A stretch of 64,000 nt of DNA from Rhodopseudomonas palustris (lineage in GTDB: Bacteria; Pseudomonadota; Alphaproteobacteria; Rhizobiales; Xanthobacteraceae): NCBI RefSeq assembly GCF_007005445.1, contig NZ_CP041387.1, positions 1,612,001 to 1,676,000 of the forward strand, read 5' to 3'. Numbering within the stretch: position 1 is the first letter of the stretch; the number at the start of each line of letters is the position of its first letter. Position numbers and translations under genes: made by a program. The notes under the pieces are model-generated. The model was not told where the DNA came from and made no database searches. It was given only the letters and a program-made list of their open reading frames with translations. This document shows positions 26,744 through 37,608 of the stretch, in pieces.

Positions 26744-28015
26744 GTGTCCAAGCCGAACCTGATCAGCCGCCGCGGTGTGATTCGCGTCGCCGCGGCGGCA
26801 ACGGCGATGTTCGCCTGTCCGGTGATTGCCAAGGCCAAGCCGCGCGTAGTTGTGGTCGGCGGCGGAGCCGGCGGTGCGACGGCGGCGAAATATCTGCGCC
26901 ACGGCAGCGATGCGATCGACGTGACGCTGATCGAGGCCAACCGCCGCTACGTCACGCCGTTCACCTCGAATCTCTACCTCGGCGGGTTGAAGCCGTTCGA
27001 GACTCTGTCGTTCGGCTACGAGGGCGTCGCCGCGCACGGCGTCGGCCTGGTGTTCGATCAGGTCTCGGCGATCGATCGCGACAAGAAAGAAGTGCGGACC
27101 ACAGGCGGCGCACGGTTCGGCTATGATCGGCTGGTGCTGTCGCCGGGCATCGATTTCCGCTGGGACGCGGTCCCCGGCTATTCCGAGGCGGCCGCCGAAC
27201 GGATGCCGCACGGCTATCGCGGCGGCCCGCAGTTCGAACTTCTGAAGCGCCAGCTCGATGCGCTCGGCGACGGCGCGCTGATCGTGATCGTCGCTCCGCC
27301 CAATCCGTATCGCTGCCCGCCGGCGCCGTACGAACGCGCCTCGATGATCGCGCATGCGTTGAAGAGCCGCGGCGTCAGGAACGCCCGCATCGTGATCCTC
27401 GACGCCAAGGATCACTTCGCGATGCAGACCTTGTTCATCGACGGCTGGGAGCGGCACTATCCCGGCATGATCGAGTGGCAGGATCCGACCATCCACGGCG
27501 GCATCAAGGCGGTCGATCCGAAGGCGATGACCGTCGCCACCGATTTCGAAACCCACAAGGCGGCGCTGGTCAACGTCATCCCGCCGCAGATCGCCGGCAG
27601 GCTCGGCCGCGACGCCGGTCTCGCCGACGACAGCGGGTTCTGCCCGGTCGATGCCGGCACCATGGGGTCGCTGATCGATCGGTCGATCCACGTCATCGGC
27701 GATTCCGCCACCGGCGGCGAGTTTCCGAAATCCGGCTTTGCCGCCAACAACGAAGGCAAGATCGCCGCGATGATCATCCGCGCCGATCTGGTCGGCGACC
27801 GCCGGATGCCGGTGCGTTTCACCAACCACTGCTGGAGCGAACTTGCGCCCGACGACGCGATCAAGAACGGCGCCCGCTACACACCGCAGGACGGCAAGAT
27901 CGTGATGTCGGACCCCTATACTTCGCAGCTCGACGAGGGCCCGCAGCTCCGCGCCAAGCAGGCGCGGGAGGCGGCCGGCTGGTACGTCGGCATGACCACG
28001 GACATTTTCGGCTGA
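26744..28015 (+). CDS. Second FCSD-type flavoprotein, lacking the FAD-linking Cys
   Basis: This is a 423-residue paralogue of the preceding FccB. It has a Tat-type signal (ISRRGVIRVAAAATAMF), the dinucleotide motif VVVVGGGAGGATAAKY, and the redox cysteines at Cys191 (YRCPPAPYER) and Cys363 (NHCWSEL). The FAD-linking Cys is replaced by Pro72 (VTPFTSN), so flavin would have to be bound non-covalently. GTG 26744 was chosen because GGAG lies 7 bases upstream and the signal starts there; TTG 26723 would add seven residues. It has no cytochrome gene of its own and may share the upstream one or act as a quinone-linked or polysulfide-active enzyme. Confidence 0.87.
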   Translation: MSKPNLISRRGVIRVAAAATAMFACPVIAKAKPRVVVVGGGAGGATAAKYLRHGSDAIDVTLIEANRRYVTPFTSNLYLGGLKPFETLSFGYEGVAAHGVGLVFDQVSAIDRDKKEVRTTGGARFGYDRLVLSPGIDFRWDAVPGYSEAAAERMPHGYRGGPQFELLKRQLDALGDGALIVIVAPPNPYRCPPAPYERASMIAHALKSRGVRNARIVILDAKDHFAMQTLFIDGWERHYPGMIEWQDPTIHGGIKAVDPKAMTVATDFETHKAALVNVIPPQIAGRLGRDAGLADDSGFCPVDAGTMGSLIDRSIHVIGDSATGGEFPKSGFAANNEGKIAAMIIRADLVGDRRMPVRFTNHCWSELAPDDAIKNGARYTPQDGKIVMSDPYTSQLDEGPQLRAKQAREAAGWYVGMTTDIFG

Positions 28016-28131
28016 TCAAGAACAAGGCGGGTGGACAGATCCGGCAGGGGGGCCGGACGTCATTCAGAAATCGATTGGCGTCCGCATCATTGGTGACGTC
28101 ACTCGCGCGGCGCCGCGGATCGTCAGGACCG

Positions 28132-29271
28132 TCAATGTTCAGTCGGAAGGGGCATCATAGGTCTGCGGACAATGGAGTCTCCGCCGGTCGCAGCCTTGCT
28201 GTCGGCGGCGGCGCCGTCGAGGGGAAGCACGATCTCGAAGACCGAGCCACCCGTTTTCGATGTTCTGTATCGGGCGTGTCCGCCATGCGCCTCGGCGATC
28301 GCCCGGACCACCGACAGTCCGAGGCCGGAGCCGCCGAATTGCCGAGACCGGGAGGGTTCGGCGCGCGCGAATGGATCGAAGGCTTGTGCGGCGAACTCCG
28401 CGCTCAGGCCGGGCCCTTCGTCTTCGACCGCGATGACGACGTCCGTGTTCTCCAGATTCATCCGGATTTCGATGACCCCCGGCGTCGCGTAGCGGCGCGC
28501 GTTTTCCAGTAGCGCGAGCAACGCCTGTCGGATCCGCGCGCCGTCGCATGGCAGCGTCACCGGCTGGGTCGTCATCCGAACAGTGAAGCCGGCTCCGTCG
28601 AGGGCAGGGCGCATCGCTTCGACCGCCTGCGCCACCTCGTTGGCGAGATCCGTCGCCTCGACACGCATGTCGAGGCGCTGGCTGTCCGACAGGGTCACGA
28701 CCCGCAGATCGTCGACGAGACGCGACAGGTTTTCGACCTGAGCCAGCAGGCTCCTGAACAGCTCGTCGCTGGGGTCGAAGACGCCGTCGGTGAGGCCTTG
28801 CAGGCGGCCGCGCAGAATTGTCAGCGGTGTGCGCAGTTCATGCGCGATCGCGGCGTTCCACGAGGCCATCGACTCCGCGACGTCCTGCAGACGCTGGGCC
28901 ATCACATTGAAATCATCGACCAGTTGCGCGGTTTCGCCGAGCGAGCGATCGCCCGCCACCGCACGCGCGGTGAGGTCGCCGGCTGCGATCCTGCGCGCGC
29001 CTTCGGCCAGCGAATTCAGCGGCGCGAGGATGCGCCGCGTCAGCCGCAGCGCGGCGTGGATCGCGATGGCGAGGCCTAGCAGCAGGAAGATCGCGATCAG
29101 GACGAAGTCGGATGCTTCCGGCAGCAGCGGCGGCGGGCCGGGCGGCGGCGGAAACCAGATCAGATAGACGGTGTAGAAGATGAACGTGCCGACGAACACC
29201 ATCAGCACCGCGATGGCGGCGACGATGCTCATCGACAGCGTGATCTGCCCGCTGAGGCGAGACCGTTTCAT
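28132..29271 (-). CDS. BaeS-like sensor histidine kinase
   Basis: This is a 379-residue inner-membrane histidine kinase. Two transmembrane helices flank a very short, Pro-rich periplasmic loop (WFPPPPGPPPLLPEASD). A HAMP domain follows, then the dimerisation helix with phosphoacceptor His (AIAHELRTPLTILRGRLQGL, the BaeS/AdeS-type H-box), and the N, G1 and G2 boxes (LLENARRYA, VEDEGPGL, GGSGLGLSVV). The tiny sensor loop suggests membrane or intramembrane sensing of envelope stress. It overlaps its response-regulator gene by 4 bases. Close to an RND operon, it probably controls efflux. Confidence 0.88.
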   Translation of the reverse strand: MKRSRLSGQITLSMSIVAAIAVLMVFVGTFIFYTVYLIWFPPPPGPPPLLPEASDFVLIAIFLLLGLAIAIHAALRLTRRILAPLNSLAEGARRIAAGDLTARAVAGDRSLGETAQLVDDFNVMAQRLQDVAESMASWNAAIAHELRTPLTILRGRLQGLTDGVFDPSDELFRSLLAQVENLSRLVDDLRVVTLSDSQRLDMRVEATDLANEVAQAVEAMRPALDGAGFTVRMTTQPVTLPCDGARIRQALLALLENARRYATPGVIEIRMNLENTDVVIAVEDEGPGLSAEFAAQAFDPFARAEPSRSRQFGGSGLGLSVVRAIAEAHGGHARYRTSKTGGSVFEIVLPLDGAAADSKAATGGDSIVRRPMMPLPTEH

Positions 29272-29954
29272 GCGGCCGTCAGTCGGTAGCCGACGCCGCG
29301 CACCACCGACATCATCCCGGTTGCGCCCGCCTCGTCGAGCTTGCGGCGCAGATTGCTGACATGGCTGTCGACCGTCCGCTCCAAAGCATCGCCGCCGGGA
29401 AGGCAGGCGTGGATCAGTTCGTTGCGGGCGAAAGCCCGGGTCGGCGCCTTTGCCATGTGGGCCAGCAGCCGGAATTCGGTCAGAGTCAATTGCAGCGGCA
29501 ACGAGACGTCGTCGCCGTGCACCTTCGCAAGGTGACTCTCGAGGTCGACTTCGAGCTGACCGATGCGGAGAATCGTTCGACTGGTCGCGTGACCCGACCG
29601 TCGCAGAACCGCCTTGGTGCGGGCAACGACTTCGAGCGGGTTGAACGGCTTGACGACGTAGTCGTCCGCGCCGAGACGCAATCCTTGCAGACGATCGAGA
29701 TCCTGGTCGAGCGCCGTGATCATGATGATCGGCGTCTCGCCCCTGCGACGCAACTCGGCGAGGACGTCCCAGCCGTCGATTTTCGGCATCTTCACATCCA
29801 GAAGCACCAGATCCGGCTTCAGGATCGCATGCTGATCGAGCGCCGTCTGCCCGTCGGCCGCATTCACCGTGCGGAATCCCTCGCGCACCAGATAGGCGTC
29901 GAGAATCTTGGCGATTTCCGGCTCGTCTTCAGCAATCAGGATGAGTTCGTTCAT
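29268..29954 (-). CDS. BaeR-like OmpR-family response regulator
   Basis: This is a 228-residue OmpR/PhoB-class regulator. The receiver domain has the acidic pair EDEPE, the phosphoacceptor Asp in LLDVKMPKIDGWDVL and the conserved Lys in VVKPFNPLE. The C-terminal winged helix includes LTLTEFRLLAHMAK and ERTVDSHVSNLRRKL. It overlaps the kinase gene by 4 bases. Similarity in layout to BaeR, and three BaeR-box-like TCTCCA motifs upstream of the nearby RND operon, suggest it activates that operon. Confidence 0.9.
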   Translation of the reverse strand: MNELILIAEDEPEIAKILDAYLVREGFRTVNAADGQTALDQHAILKPDLVLLDVKMPKIDGWDVLAELRRRGETPIIMITALDQDLDRLQGLRLGADDYVVKPFNPLEVVARTKAVLRRSGHATSRTILRIGQLEVDLESHLAKVHGDDVSLPLQLTLTEFRLLAHMAKAPTRAFARNELIHACLPGGDALERTVDSHVSNLRRKLDEAGATGMMSVVRGVGYRLTAA

Positions 29955-30026
29955 AGTCGATCGTCCAACAGGGGCGGGGCGATCGGGACGGCTTGCCCGA
30001 TCGGCCCGGCTTGGGGCACGCCCGGT

Positions 30027-30353
30027 TCAGTGGTCCCATGACCAGTCGTAGGCGGGCGGAGCGTCGTCATCGGACGGGTCGTGGTCATGGCGCCAGTCGT
30101 GATCGTCACTCCAGTCGTAGGCGCGGTAGCCATCATAGCGGTACGGCCACGATGAAAACCGATAGCCGAGGCGGCGATCGGGACGACAGGTGCCCCAGGA
30201 CGTGACATGCCATCCTCGGCCGCATTGCCAGTCGGCTTGGATCACATCCGGCGACGCGTGCAGCGCATGGCCGAGCGGCATCGCCACCGCACCGCCGCCC
30301 CACAGCGACAGCGTGCCCATCAGTACCGCGGCTTTCAACAGCAACTTTTTCAT
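30027..30353 (-). CDS. Small secreted protein, GCG_CRPN-like
   Basis: This is a 108-residue secreted protein with a Sec signal (LLLKAAVLMGTLSLWGGGAVA). The mature part has CGRGWHVTSWGTCRPDRR, resembling the GCG_CRPN motif found in small alphaproteobacterial exported proteins, and a C-terminal region rich in Asp, His, Tyr and Trp. Two cysteines could form a disulfide. The ATG at 30353 begins the signal peptide; the longer in-frame reading lacks signal character. Function is unknown; it lies between the two-component genes and the RND operon. Confidence 0.7.
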   Translation of the reverse strand: MKKLLLKAAVLMGTLSLWGGGAVAMPLGHALHASPDVIQADWQCGRGWHVTSWGTCRPDRRLGYRFSSWPYRYDGYRAYDWSDDHDWRHDHDPSDDDAPPAYDWSWDH

Positions 30354-30532
30354 CGGCTCACAGAGCTCCCTGACAACGTCGCGATCGGCGACCCGTCTGT
30401 TGTTAGCGAAGATCGCGGCCAAAATCCTGCCGACGGCGAGCGTGCTCCGGTGGCCTGGAATATCTCGTAACATATTGAAAATATTTTAAAATTCGTCTTG
30501 ATCGGGCGGTGTCGGGCGGCTGGCGGATCGCC

Positions 30533-30563
30533 GTCTCCATCAAGTCTCCACATAGTCTCCACA
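30533..30563 (+). promoter_or_regulatory. Triple TCTCCA direct repeat, candidate BaeR-type box
   Basis: TCTCCA occurs at 30534, 30545 and 30556, exactly 11 bp apart. OmpR-family regulators bind direct repeats with 10-11 bp spacing, and the E. coli BaeR box contains TCTCCA. The site lies about 95 bases before the RND operon start, within a 303-base gap between divergent genes. That gap also has a very AT-rich tract at about 30471-30495. Confidence 0.6.
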
Positions 30564-30656
30564 CGCGACCAATGCGCTGCAGGTAAGTCTCGCGCGTCAT
30601 CGCATCGCGCTCCCACGCTCCGGCTGGGTGGTCGCCCCCGTCGTACTCCCGCGAGA

Positions 30657-31883
30657 GTGAAGCCCGTGTCGTCCCATTCAACGGTTGCCGCGATCGCGGC
30701 TCTGGCGTTTGCCGTGGCGCTTGCCGGTTGCAAGCCCCAGTCGGACGATCACGGCGCCGATTCCGCCGGCGTCGACCGTCCCGAGGTCGGCATCGTGACG
30801 CTGCGCCCGCAGGCGGTGGCGATAACCGCGGAGCTTCCCGGTCGGGTCGTCGCGTCGCAGACGGCCGAGGTGCGTCCCCAGGTGTCCGGCATCGTTCAGC
30901 AGCGCCTGTTCACCGAGGGGAGCGAAGTCGCCGAAGGCGCGGCGCTCTACCAGATCGATCCTGCGCCCTACAAGGCGGCCTATGACAGCGCTGTCGCGGC
31001 TTTGCGGAAGGCGGAAGCTGCGGTGCCCAGCGCGCAGGCCAAGTCGGAGCGCTATCAGGGCCTCGTCAAACAGAACGCCGTCAGCAAACAGGATTTCGAC
31101 GATGCCGTTGCCGCGCTTGCCCAGGCGAAAGCGGAGGTGGCCACCGCTAAAGCCGCCGTCGAGACCGCCAGGATCAACCTCGACTACACGACGATCAAGG
31201 CGCCGATCGGCGGCCGGACCGACCGCTCGTCCCTGACGCCCGGTGCGCTGGTCACGGCCGGCCAGACCGGCTTGCTGACCACGATCCGCACGCTCGACCC
31301 GATTTTCGTCGACGTGATTCAGTCGAGCACCAACCTGCTGAACCTGCGGCAGGCGATCGACTCCGGACGCCTGAAAGTGAGCGGTCCGCATGTCGCGGTG
31401 AAACTGAAGCTGGAAAACGATGCGATCTATCCGCTGGCCGGCAAGGTGGAATTCTCCGAGGCCAATGTCAGCACCTCGACCGGCACGGTGACGTTACGCA
31501 CGGTGTTTCCGAATCCGCAGCGACTGCTGCTGCCCGGCATGTATGCCCGCGCCGTGGTCGAAGAGGGCGTCGCGCCCGACAGCTTCCTGGTGCCGCAGCG
31601 CGCCGTCACCCGAAACACCAAGGGTGAGGCGGTCGCGATGTTCCTCGACAAGGACGGCAAGGCCGAGGAACGCGTTCTGTCCGTGATCCGCAGCGTCGGC
31701 AACAACTGGCTGATCGGCGCCGGGGTTCGCGACGGCGATCGGGTGATCGTCGAAGGCACGCAATATGTGCGTCCCGGGCAGATGGCCGCCGGCACCGAAG
31801 TCGTGGTCGACGACACGACCGGCGAAGTGCGCGAACGGCTGCCGCTGCAACGACGCGCCGCGCGTCCAAGGGCAGAGCCATGA
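30657..31883 (+). CDS. RND efflux membrane-fusion lipoprotein (MexA/AcrA-like)
   Basis: This is a periplasmic adaptor of about 408 residues. The lipobox AVALAGC follows a short signal peptide, so it is a lipoprotein. The rest shows the MexA/AcrA layout: barrel start [31 protein letters not shown], a coiled-coil hairpin (about residues 105-170, [20 protein letters not shown]), the lipoyl half [13 protein letters not shown], and beta-barrel and membrane-proximal domains. GTG 30657 begins the signal peptide; GTG 30666 is an alternative. It is followed by the pump gene with a 4-base overlap. Confidence 0.9.
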   Translation: MKPVSSHSTVAAIAALAFAVALAGCKPQSDDHGADSAGVDRPEVGIVTLRPQAVAITAELPGRVVASQTAEVRPQVSGIVQQRLFTEGSEVAEGAALYQIDPAPYKAAYDSAVAALRKAEAAVPSAQAKSERYQGLVKQNAVSKQDFDDAVAALAQAKAEVATAKAAVETARINLDYTTIKAPIGGRTDRSSLTPGALVTAGQTGLLTTIRTLDPIFVDVIQSSTNLLNLRQAIDSGRLKVSGPHVAVKLKLENDAIYPLAGKVEFSEANVSTSTGTVTLRTVFPNPQRLLLPGMYARAVVEEGVAPDSFLVPQRAVTRNTKGEAVAMFLDKDGKAEERVLSVIRSVGNNWLIGAGVRDGDRVIVEGTQYVRPGQMAAGTEVVVDDTTGEVRERLPLQRRAARPRAEP

Positions 31884-34800
31884 TCTCCGCATTCTTCATC
31901 CGAAGGCCGATCTTCGCCTGGGTGATCGCGATCGTGATCATGCTCGGCGGGCTGTTGGCGCTGACCACGTTGCCGGTGTCGCAATATCCGGAGATCGCGC
32001 CGCCGACGATCCAGATCAGCGCCAGCTATCCGGGCGCGGACGCGCAGACGGTCGAGAACTCGGTGACCAAGGTCATCGAGCAGGGCATGACCGGACACGA
32101 CAACCTCGACTACATGACCGCGTCGTCGACCTCGAGCGGGCAGGCCGAGATCACGATCACCTTCACCAACAAGGCCAATCCGGACGTCGCGCAGATGCAG
32201 GTGCAGAACAAGCTGCAGCTCGTCACCGCGCTGCTGCCGTCGATCGTCCAGACCACGGGGCTCTCGGTCACCAAATCCACCAACGGCTTTCTGATGATCG
32301 TCGGCTTCGTTTCGACCAACGGCAAGATGAGCGAGACCGATATCGCCGACTATGTGAAGAGCTCGCTCAATGACAGGCTCAAGCGGGTCGAAGGCGTCGG
32401 CAATACCCAGTTGTTCGGCGGCGGCTATGCGATGCGGATCTGGCTCGATCCGGAGAAGCTGCTGAAATACGCGTTGACGCCGGCCGACGTCACCGCAGCG
32501 ATTCAGGCGCAGAACACCCAGGTTTCGGCCGGCCAGCTCGGCGGCCTGCCGGCGCGCAAGGGCCAGCAGCTCAACGCGACCGTCACAGCGCAGAGCCGGC
32601 TGCAGACGCCGGCGCAGTTCCGCAACATCGTCGTCAAAAGCGACAGCAACGGATCGATGGTGCGCATTAACGATGTCGCGACGGTGGAACTCGGCGCCGA
32701 GGACTACACCAGCGCGTCGACCTACAACGGCTTGCCGGCGACGGGGCTCGCCATCAATCTGGCGACCGGCGCCAATGCGATCAGGACAGCCGCTGCCGTC
32801 AAGGCGGTGGTCAACGAGATGATCCCGACGTTGCCGCAAGGCGTCAAGGTCGTCTACCCCTACGACACCACGCCGTTCGTCGAGATCTCGATCGGCGACG
32901 TCACCCGTACGCTGGTCGAGGCAATCGTCCTCGTCTTCGTGGTGATGCTGGTGTTCCTGCAGAACTTCCGCGCGACGCTGATCCCGACGCTGGCGGTGCC
33001 GGTGGTGCTGCTCGGCACCTTCGGCGTGCTGGCGCTCGCCGGCTATTCGATCAACACGCTGACCATGTTCGCCATGGTGCTGGCGATCGGCCTTCTGGTC
33101 GACGACGCGATCGTGGTGGTCGAGAACGTCGAACGCGTGATGCACGACGAGGGGCTGTCACCGCGCGAGGCGACGGCCAAATCGATGACGGAAATCACCG
33201 GCGCGCTGATCGGCATCACCACGGTTCTGTCGGCGGTGTTCGTGCCGATGGCTTTCTTCAGCGGCTCGGTCGGGGTGATCTATCGGCAATTCGCGGTCAC
33301 GATCGTCTCCGCGATGGTGCTGTCGGTGATCGTGGCGCTGGTGCTGACGCCGGCCCTGTGCGCGACGATTCTTCGTCCGCCGAAGCCGCACGACGAGAAG
33401 CGCGGCCTGTTCGGATGGTTCAACCGCGTGCTGGGCCGAGGCACGGATGCCTATCAGGCCGGGGCGCGCGGCATGCTGCGGCGTCCGCGGCAAGGGCTGA
33501 TCGCGTTCGTGCTCGTCATCGTCGCCGCCGCGGCGTTGTTCATCCGCCTGCCGACTTCGTTCCTGCCGGAAGAGGACCAAGGCCTGCTGATGGTGTCGGT
33601 GCAGTTGCCGGTCGGCGCCACCACCGACCGCACGGAGCGCGTGCTCGACCAGGTCACCCGCCATTTTCTCGACCATGAGACCAAGGCGGTGGATGGCCTC
33701 ATGACGGTGACGGGCTTCTCGTTTTCCGGGGCCGGCCAGAATGTCGGCATGGCCTTCGTGCGTCTGAGGGACTTCGCCGAACGCAAAGACGCCGACCTCT
33801 CCGCCAATGCCGTGGCTGAACGTGCCATGGCGGTGTTCGCCGGCATTCGCGACGCGAAGGTGTTCGCGCTGGCGCCGCCGGCGATCGAAGGGCTCGGAAC
33901 CAGCAACGGCTTCGATTTCTATCTGAAGGATATCAACGGCGCGGGGCACGACAGGCTGATGGCCGCGCGCGATCAACTGCTCGGCGCTGCCGGAAAAAGC
34001 CGGCTGCTGAGCGGAACCCGGCCCAATGGGCAGGACGATACGCCGCAATTTTCGATCGACATCGATCAGGAGAAGGCGAGTGCGCTCGGCCTCAATCTCG
34101 CCGACGTCAACTCGACGCTGTCGATCGCCTGGGGCAGCAGCTACGTCAACGACTTCATCGACCGTGGCCGCGTCAAGCGGGTCTATCTGCAGGCGGCGGC
34201 GGACTTCCGGATGCAGCCGGAGGATCTGGGGCTCTGGTACGTCCGCAACAACGCCGGCGCGATGGTTCCGTTTTCTGCCTTCGCCTCAAGCCGCTGGACC
34301 TTCGGTTCGCCGCGGCTCGAGCGCTACAACGGCGCAGCCGCGGTTCAGATCCAGGGCGACGCTGCGGCCTCCGTCAGCTCCGGCGCGGCGATGGCGGAGA
34401 TCGATCGCCTCGTCGCCGGCCTGCCGGCCGGCTTCGGCCACGAATGGACCGCGTTGTCGCGCCAGGAACAGCTCTCCGGCAATCAGGCGGCGTCGCTGTA
34501 CGCGATCTCAATCCTGGTGGTGTTCTTGTGCCTTGCCGCGCTCTACGAGAGCTGGTCGATCCCGTTCGCCGTGATGCTGTCGGTGCCGGTCGGCGTGTTC
34601 GGCGCGCTGGCGGCCGCGCTGCTGCTTGGTCAGAGCAATGACGTGTACTTCAAGGTTGGTCTGCTGACCACGATCGGTCTTGCCGCCAAGAACGCCATCC
34701 TGATCATTGAATTCGCCATCGCGCGGCAGCAGGCGGGGCTGGGATTGCACCGCGCCACTTTGCTCGCCGCGCGGCAGCGGCTGCGGCCGATCCTGATGAC

Positions 34801-35047
34801 CTCGTTTGCGTTCATCCTCGGCGTCGCGCCGCTGGTCGTCGCCAGCGGCGCCGGCTCGGCGGCGCAGAATTCGATCGGCATCGGCGTGATGGGCGGCATG
34901 CTGGCGGCGACCGTGCTGGGCATCTTCTTCGTGCCGCTGCTGTTCGTCTTGGTCCGGCGTGTGTTCAAGGGCGCGGCCGGCACTGAGATCGCCGTGAGCC
35001 CGACCCCGCCCGCGGCGTTCGGCCTTTCAGCCCCGAAAGACACGTGA
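31880..35047 (+). CDS. RND efflux transporter, HAE1 family (AcrB/MexB-like)
   Basis: This is a 1055-residue, 12-helix proton-driven pump. HAE1 features include [20 protein letters not shown] at the start, the proton-relay DD motif in [18 protein letters not shown], the [19 protein letters not shown] segment and a duplicated half with [14 protein letters not shown]. Two large periplasmic loops hold the porter and docking domains. It overlaps the adaptor gene by 4 bases and the outer-membrane channel gene by 4 bases. Export of hydrophobic drugs or toxic metabolites is expected; the substrates are not evident. Confidence 0.93.
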   Translation: MISAFFIRRPIFAWVIAIVIMLGGLLALTTLPVSQYPEIAPPTIQISASYPGADAQTVENSVTKVIEQGMTGHDNLDYMTASSTSSGQAEITITFTNKANPDVAQMQVQNKLQLVTALLPSIVQTTGLSVTKSTNGFLMIVGFVSTNGKMSETDIADYVKSSLNDRLKRVEGVGNTQLFGGGYAMRIWLDPEKLLKYALTPADVTAAIQAQNTQVSAGQLGGLPARKGQQLNATVTAQSRLQTPAQFRNIVVKSDSNGSMVRINDVATVELGAEDYTSASTYNGLPATGLAINLATGANAIRTAAAVKAVVNEMIPTLPQGVKVVYPYDTTPFVEISIGDVTRTLVEAIVLVFVVMLVFLQNFRATLIPTLAVPVVLLGTFGVLALAGYSINTLTMFAMVLAIGLLVDDAIVVVENVERVMHDEGLSPREATAKSMTEITGALIGITTVLSAVFVPMAFFSGSVGVIYRQFAVTIVSAMVLSVIVALVLTPALCATILRPPKPHDEKRGLFGWFNRVLGRGTDAYQAGARGMLRRPRQGLIAFVLVIVAAAALFIRLPTSFLPEEDQGLLMVSVQLPVGATTDRTERVLDQVTRHFLDHETKAVDGLMTVTGFSFSGAGQNVGMAFVRLRDFAERKDADLSANAVAERAMAVFAGIRDAKVFALAPPAIEGLGTSNGFDFYLKDINGAGHDRLMAARDQLLGAAGKSRLLSGTRPNGQDDTPQFSIDIDQEKASALGLNLADVNSTLSIAWGSSYVNDFIDRGRVKRVYLQAAADFRMQPEDLGLWYVRNNAGAMVPFSAFASSRWTFGSPRLERYNGAAAVQIQGDAAASVSSGAAMAEIDRLVAGLPAGFGHEWTALSRQEQLSGNQAASLYAISILVVFLCLAALYESWSIPFAVMLSVPVGVFGALAAALLLGQSNDVYFKVGLLTTIGLAAKNAILIIEFAIARQQAGLGLHRATLLAARQRLRPILMTSFAFILGVAPLVVASGAGSAAQNSIGIGVMGGMLAATVLGIFFVPLLFVLVRRVFKGAAGTEIAVSPTPPAAFGLSAPKDT

Positions 35048-36786
35048 GCAGAGCAATGATGCAAGCACGAACCCCGATGATGCGGCCGCGCCGATGGCTC
35101 GCGCGTTGCCGGAGAGCCGGAGTGCTGCTCGCCGCGTCCGCATCGCTGGCCTCGATAGCCACCGCGTTGAGCGGGTGCGCCATCGAGGTTCCCCTGGACC
35201 CTGCAAAGACGCCGCCGCCCGTTCAGGCGCCTGAAAGACCCGTGACACCTGCGAAGCCCGGGGTGGCGCCATCGTTTGCGACGCTGATGATCCTCGCCGC
35301 GGTGTTGCTCGGCGGATGCGCTGTCGGTCCCGACTATCGGACGCCACTTGTCGCGACGCCTGCGCAGTGGAGCCGGGCGGGCGCCTCGACCCCTGCGCCG
35401 CCCGTGTTGCCACGTTGGTGGACCCGCTTGCGCGATCCGATCCTGGATCGACTGGTGGTCGAGGCGGTGGACGGCAATCTCGACGTTGCGACGGCGAGTG
35501 CGCGCGTGCGCGAGGCGCGGGCGAGCTATCGGCAGGCGGTGGGCGCGCTGCTTCCGGCGATCACCAACAGCGACTCGGCAAGCCTGGCAAAGGGGATGGG
35601 GGTTCCGTCGGCGGCGCCCGGCCGACCGAACCTCAGCAGTCCGTCATCGGTGGCGGGATCGGAAGGCACCTCCGGTCTGTATAAGGCGGGGTTCGACGCG
35701 AGCTGGGAGCTCGATCTGTTCGGCGCCAACCGCAGGGCCGTCGAGGCTGCGGCCTACGGCATCGATGCTTCGGACGAAAATCTGCGCGCCGTGTTGCTGA
35801 CGCTGGTCGGCGACGTCGCGTCGAGCTACGTCGAGGCGCGCGCCTATCAGGCGCGCATCGCGCTTGCCCATCGCACCGCGCTGTCGCAGGACGAAACCAC
35901 CACGATCACCCGCAACCGCCTGGCCGCGGGCACCGCGTCGGCCGTGGACCTCGCCACCGCCACCGGACAGGCGGCGGCGACGCGCGCCGCCATTCCCGCG
36001 CTCGAGACGGCCTACGCCCAAACCGTGCACCGGCTGTCGGTGCTGACCGGACGGCCGCCGGCCGCGCTGTCGGCACTTCTGGCGCGGCCGAAGCCGGTCC
36101 CGACCCCGAAGCTGCCGGTGCCGGCCGGGATTCCGGCCGATGTTCTGCTGACGCGGCCCGATGTGCGGCTGGCGGAGCGCCGCTACGCGCAGTCCACGGC
36201 CCGTATCGGGCAGGCCGAAGCCGCGCTGTATCCCAGCGTCAGCTTGGCGGGAAACATCGCGACCTCCGGTACCAGACTCGGCGATCTCGGCAGGAATTCG
36301 TCGATTAGCTGGTCGCTCGGCCCGACCCTGACGATGCCGATCTTCAACGGCGGCAAATTGCGCGCGGCGGTGGAGATCGCGCAGGCGCAGCGCGACGCGC
36401 AGTTTCTGGCCTACCAGGCGTCCGTACTCACCGCATTGAAGGACGTCGAAGACGCGCTGGTGGCGCTGAGCAACGAGCGCGTGCGGGGCCGAATTCTCGC
36501 GACATCGACCACGGCCTATCGGCAGGCGGCGAGCCTGTCCCAGTCGCTGTATCGATCCGGCTCGTCGAGCTTCCTCGACGTGCTGACCGCCGAACGATCG
36601 CTCTACAGCGCCGAAGACGCACTGCTGCAGAGCCGGGTCCGAATCGTCTCGGACTACATCGCACTGAACAAGGCGCTCGGCGGCGGGTGGGACGGCGAGG
36701 TCGATGCGCCGACGCCGGAGGTGATCGACGTCGAAACCGGACCGCGTCCAGCCGGTCCGATCACGCATCGGCGTGCTGCTTTGTGA
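35044..36786 (+). CDS. RND outer-membrane channel lipoprotein (OprM/NodT family) with extended N-terminus
   Basis: This is a 580-residue TolC-like outer-membrane factor of the NodT/OprM family. The family core starts at [14 protein letters not shown] (about residue 90) and runs through the duplicated helical barrel (for example [16 protein letters not shown] and [27 protein letters not shown]). Unusually there is a second, earlier lipobox ([12 protein letters not shown], near residue 44) after a positively charged signal, followed by a Pro-rich stretch, so two lipobox-like sites lie about 45 residues apart. The first is the likely signal; the second is the normal family N-terminus. The start overlaps the pump gene by 4 bases. 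Confidence 0.85.
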   Translation: MSRAMMQARTPMMRPRRWLARCRRAGVLLAASASLASIATALSGCAIEVPLDPAKTPPPVQAPERPVTPAKPGVAPSFATLMILAAVLLGGCAVGPDYRTPLVATPAQWSRAGASTPAPPVLPRWWTRLRDPILDRLVVEAVDGNLDVATASARVREARASYRQAVGALLPAITNSDSASLAKGMGVPSAAPGRPNLSSPSSVAGSEGTSGLYKAGFDASWELDLFGANRRAVEAAAYGIDASDENLRAVLLTLVGDVASSYVEARAYQARIALAHRTALSQDETTTITRNRLAAGTASAVDLATATGQAAATRAAIPALETAYAQTVHRLSVLTGRPPAALSALLARPKPVPTPKLPVPAGIPADVLLTRPDVRLAERRYAQSTARIGQAEAALYPSVSLAGNIATSGTRLGDLGRNSSISWSLGPTLTMPIFNGGKLRAAVEIAQAQRDAQFLAYQASVLTALKDVEDALVALSNERVRGRILATSTTAYRQAASLSQSLYRSGSSSFLDVLTAERSLYSAEDALLQSRVRIVSDYIALNKALGGGWDGEVDAPTPEVIDVETGPRPAGPITHRRAAL

Positions 36787-36830
36787 GTGAGACGATTGGA
36801 AAATAGGTCGACAATGTAGGAGACGAAGCA

Positions 36831-37376
36831 ATGAAATTGGACGAGGCAAATCGTGTCATCCTGGTTCGGGCGCAGGAAGCCGAGCTGAAGGAGTTCCGGC
36901 TCGGCCTGCAGGACGCGTTCGCGGCCGGGTTCACAGCGGCATTCGGAACGGCGCCGGAAGGTCCGATCCCGTCGGATGCAGAGCTCGGCGATTTCTTCCA
37001 TGCGCCGGGGGCGGTCACGTATCACGTCGTGCTGGGCGGTATGCGGGTCGGCGGGGTGGTGCTGACGATCGAAGCCACCACGCATCGCAATTCACTGGAT
37101 CTGTTCTTCGTCGCCACCGAACATCACGGTAAAGGCATCGGCTCCAGAGCGTGGCGCGCGATTGAAGCGATGTATCCCGATACACTGGCGTGGGAAACGC
37201 ACACGCCGTATTTCGAGAAGCGCAACATCCATTTCTACGTCAACAAATGCGGCTTCAAGATCGTCGAGTTCTACAACGTTCATCACCCGGATCCGCATCA
37301 GGAGACTCGGGAAGGAATCCCGGGCGGCGAATCCTTCCGGTTTCAGAAGGTGTATGCCGACCAATCGTCGCATTAG
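36831..37376 (+). CDS. GNAT-family N-acetyltransferase
   Basis: This is a 181-residue protein of the Gcn5-related acetyltransferase fold. The acetyl-CoA-binding region is LDLFFVATEHHGKGIGSRAWRAIE, with the family's Q/H-x-x-G-x-G/A motif as HHGKGIG, and the later segment YFEKRNIHFYVNKCGFKIVEFY matches the C-terminal strand. The substrate is unknown. It starts 44 bases after the efflux operon and lies before draT, with no obvious link to either. The start follows GGAGACGAAGCA. Confidence 0.85.
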   Translation: MKLDEANRVILVRAQEAELKEFRLGLQDAFAAGFTAAFGTAPEGPIPSDAELGDFFHAPGAVTYHVVLGGMRVGGVVLTIEATTHRNSLDLFFVATEHHGKGIGSRAWRAIEAMYPDTLAWETHTPYFEKRNIHFYVNKCGFKIVEFYNVHHPDPHQETREGIPGGESFRFQKVYADQSSH

Positions 37377-37608
37377 GGTGAACGGTGACGAATGGCGCTT
37401 CTCAGGCTGCGTGCAGTTCTTCATACCAGCTCCGTCTCTGGGTTCTGCGAGGATCGCACACAGCGTATTGTCAGCGCCGCCGGGCCGCACGATCCGCCCG
37501 GCGCGATGATCGCATCGGCCGCCGTCGAAACGACCTTGGAAACAACTTGATGAACGGCTCTTCCCCCGATCAAATGTGCGTTCAGTTTCGCGCGCGGCTT
37601 CGTTCGAC

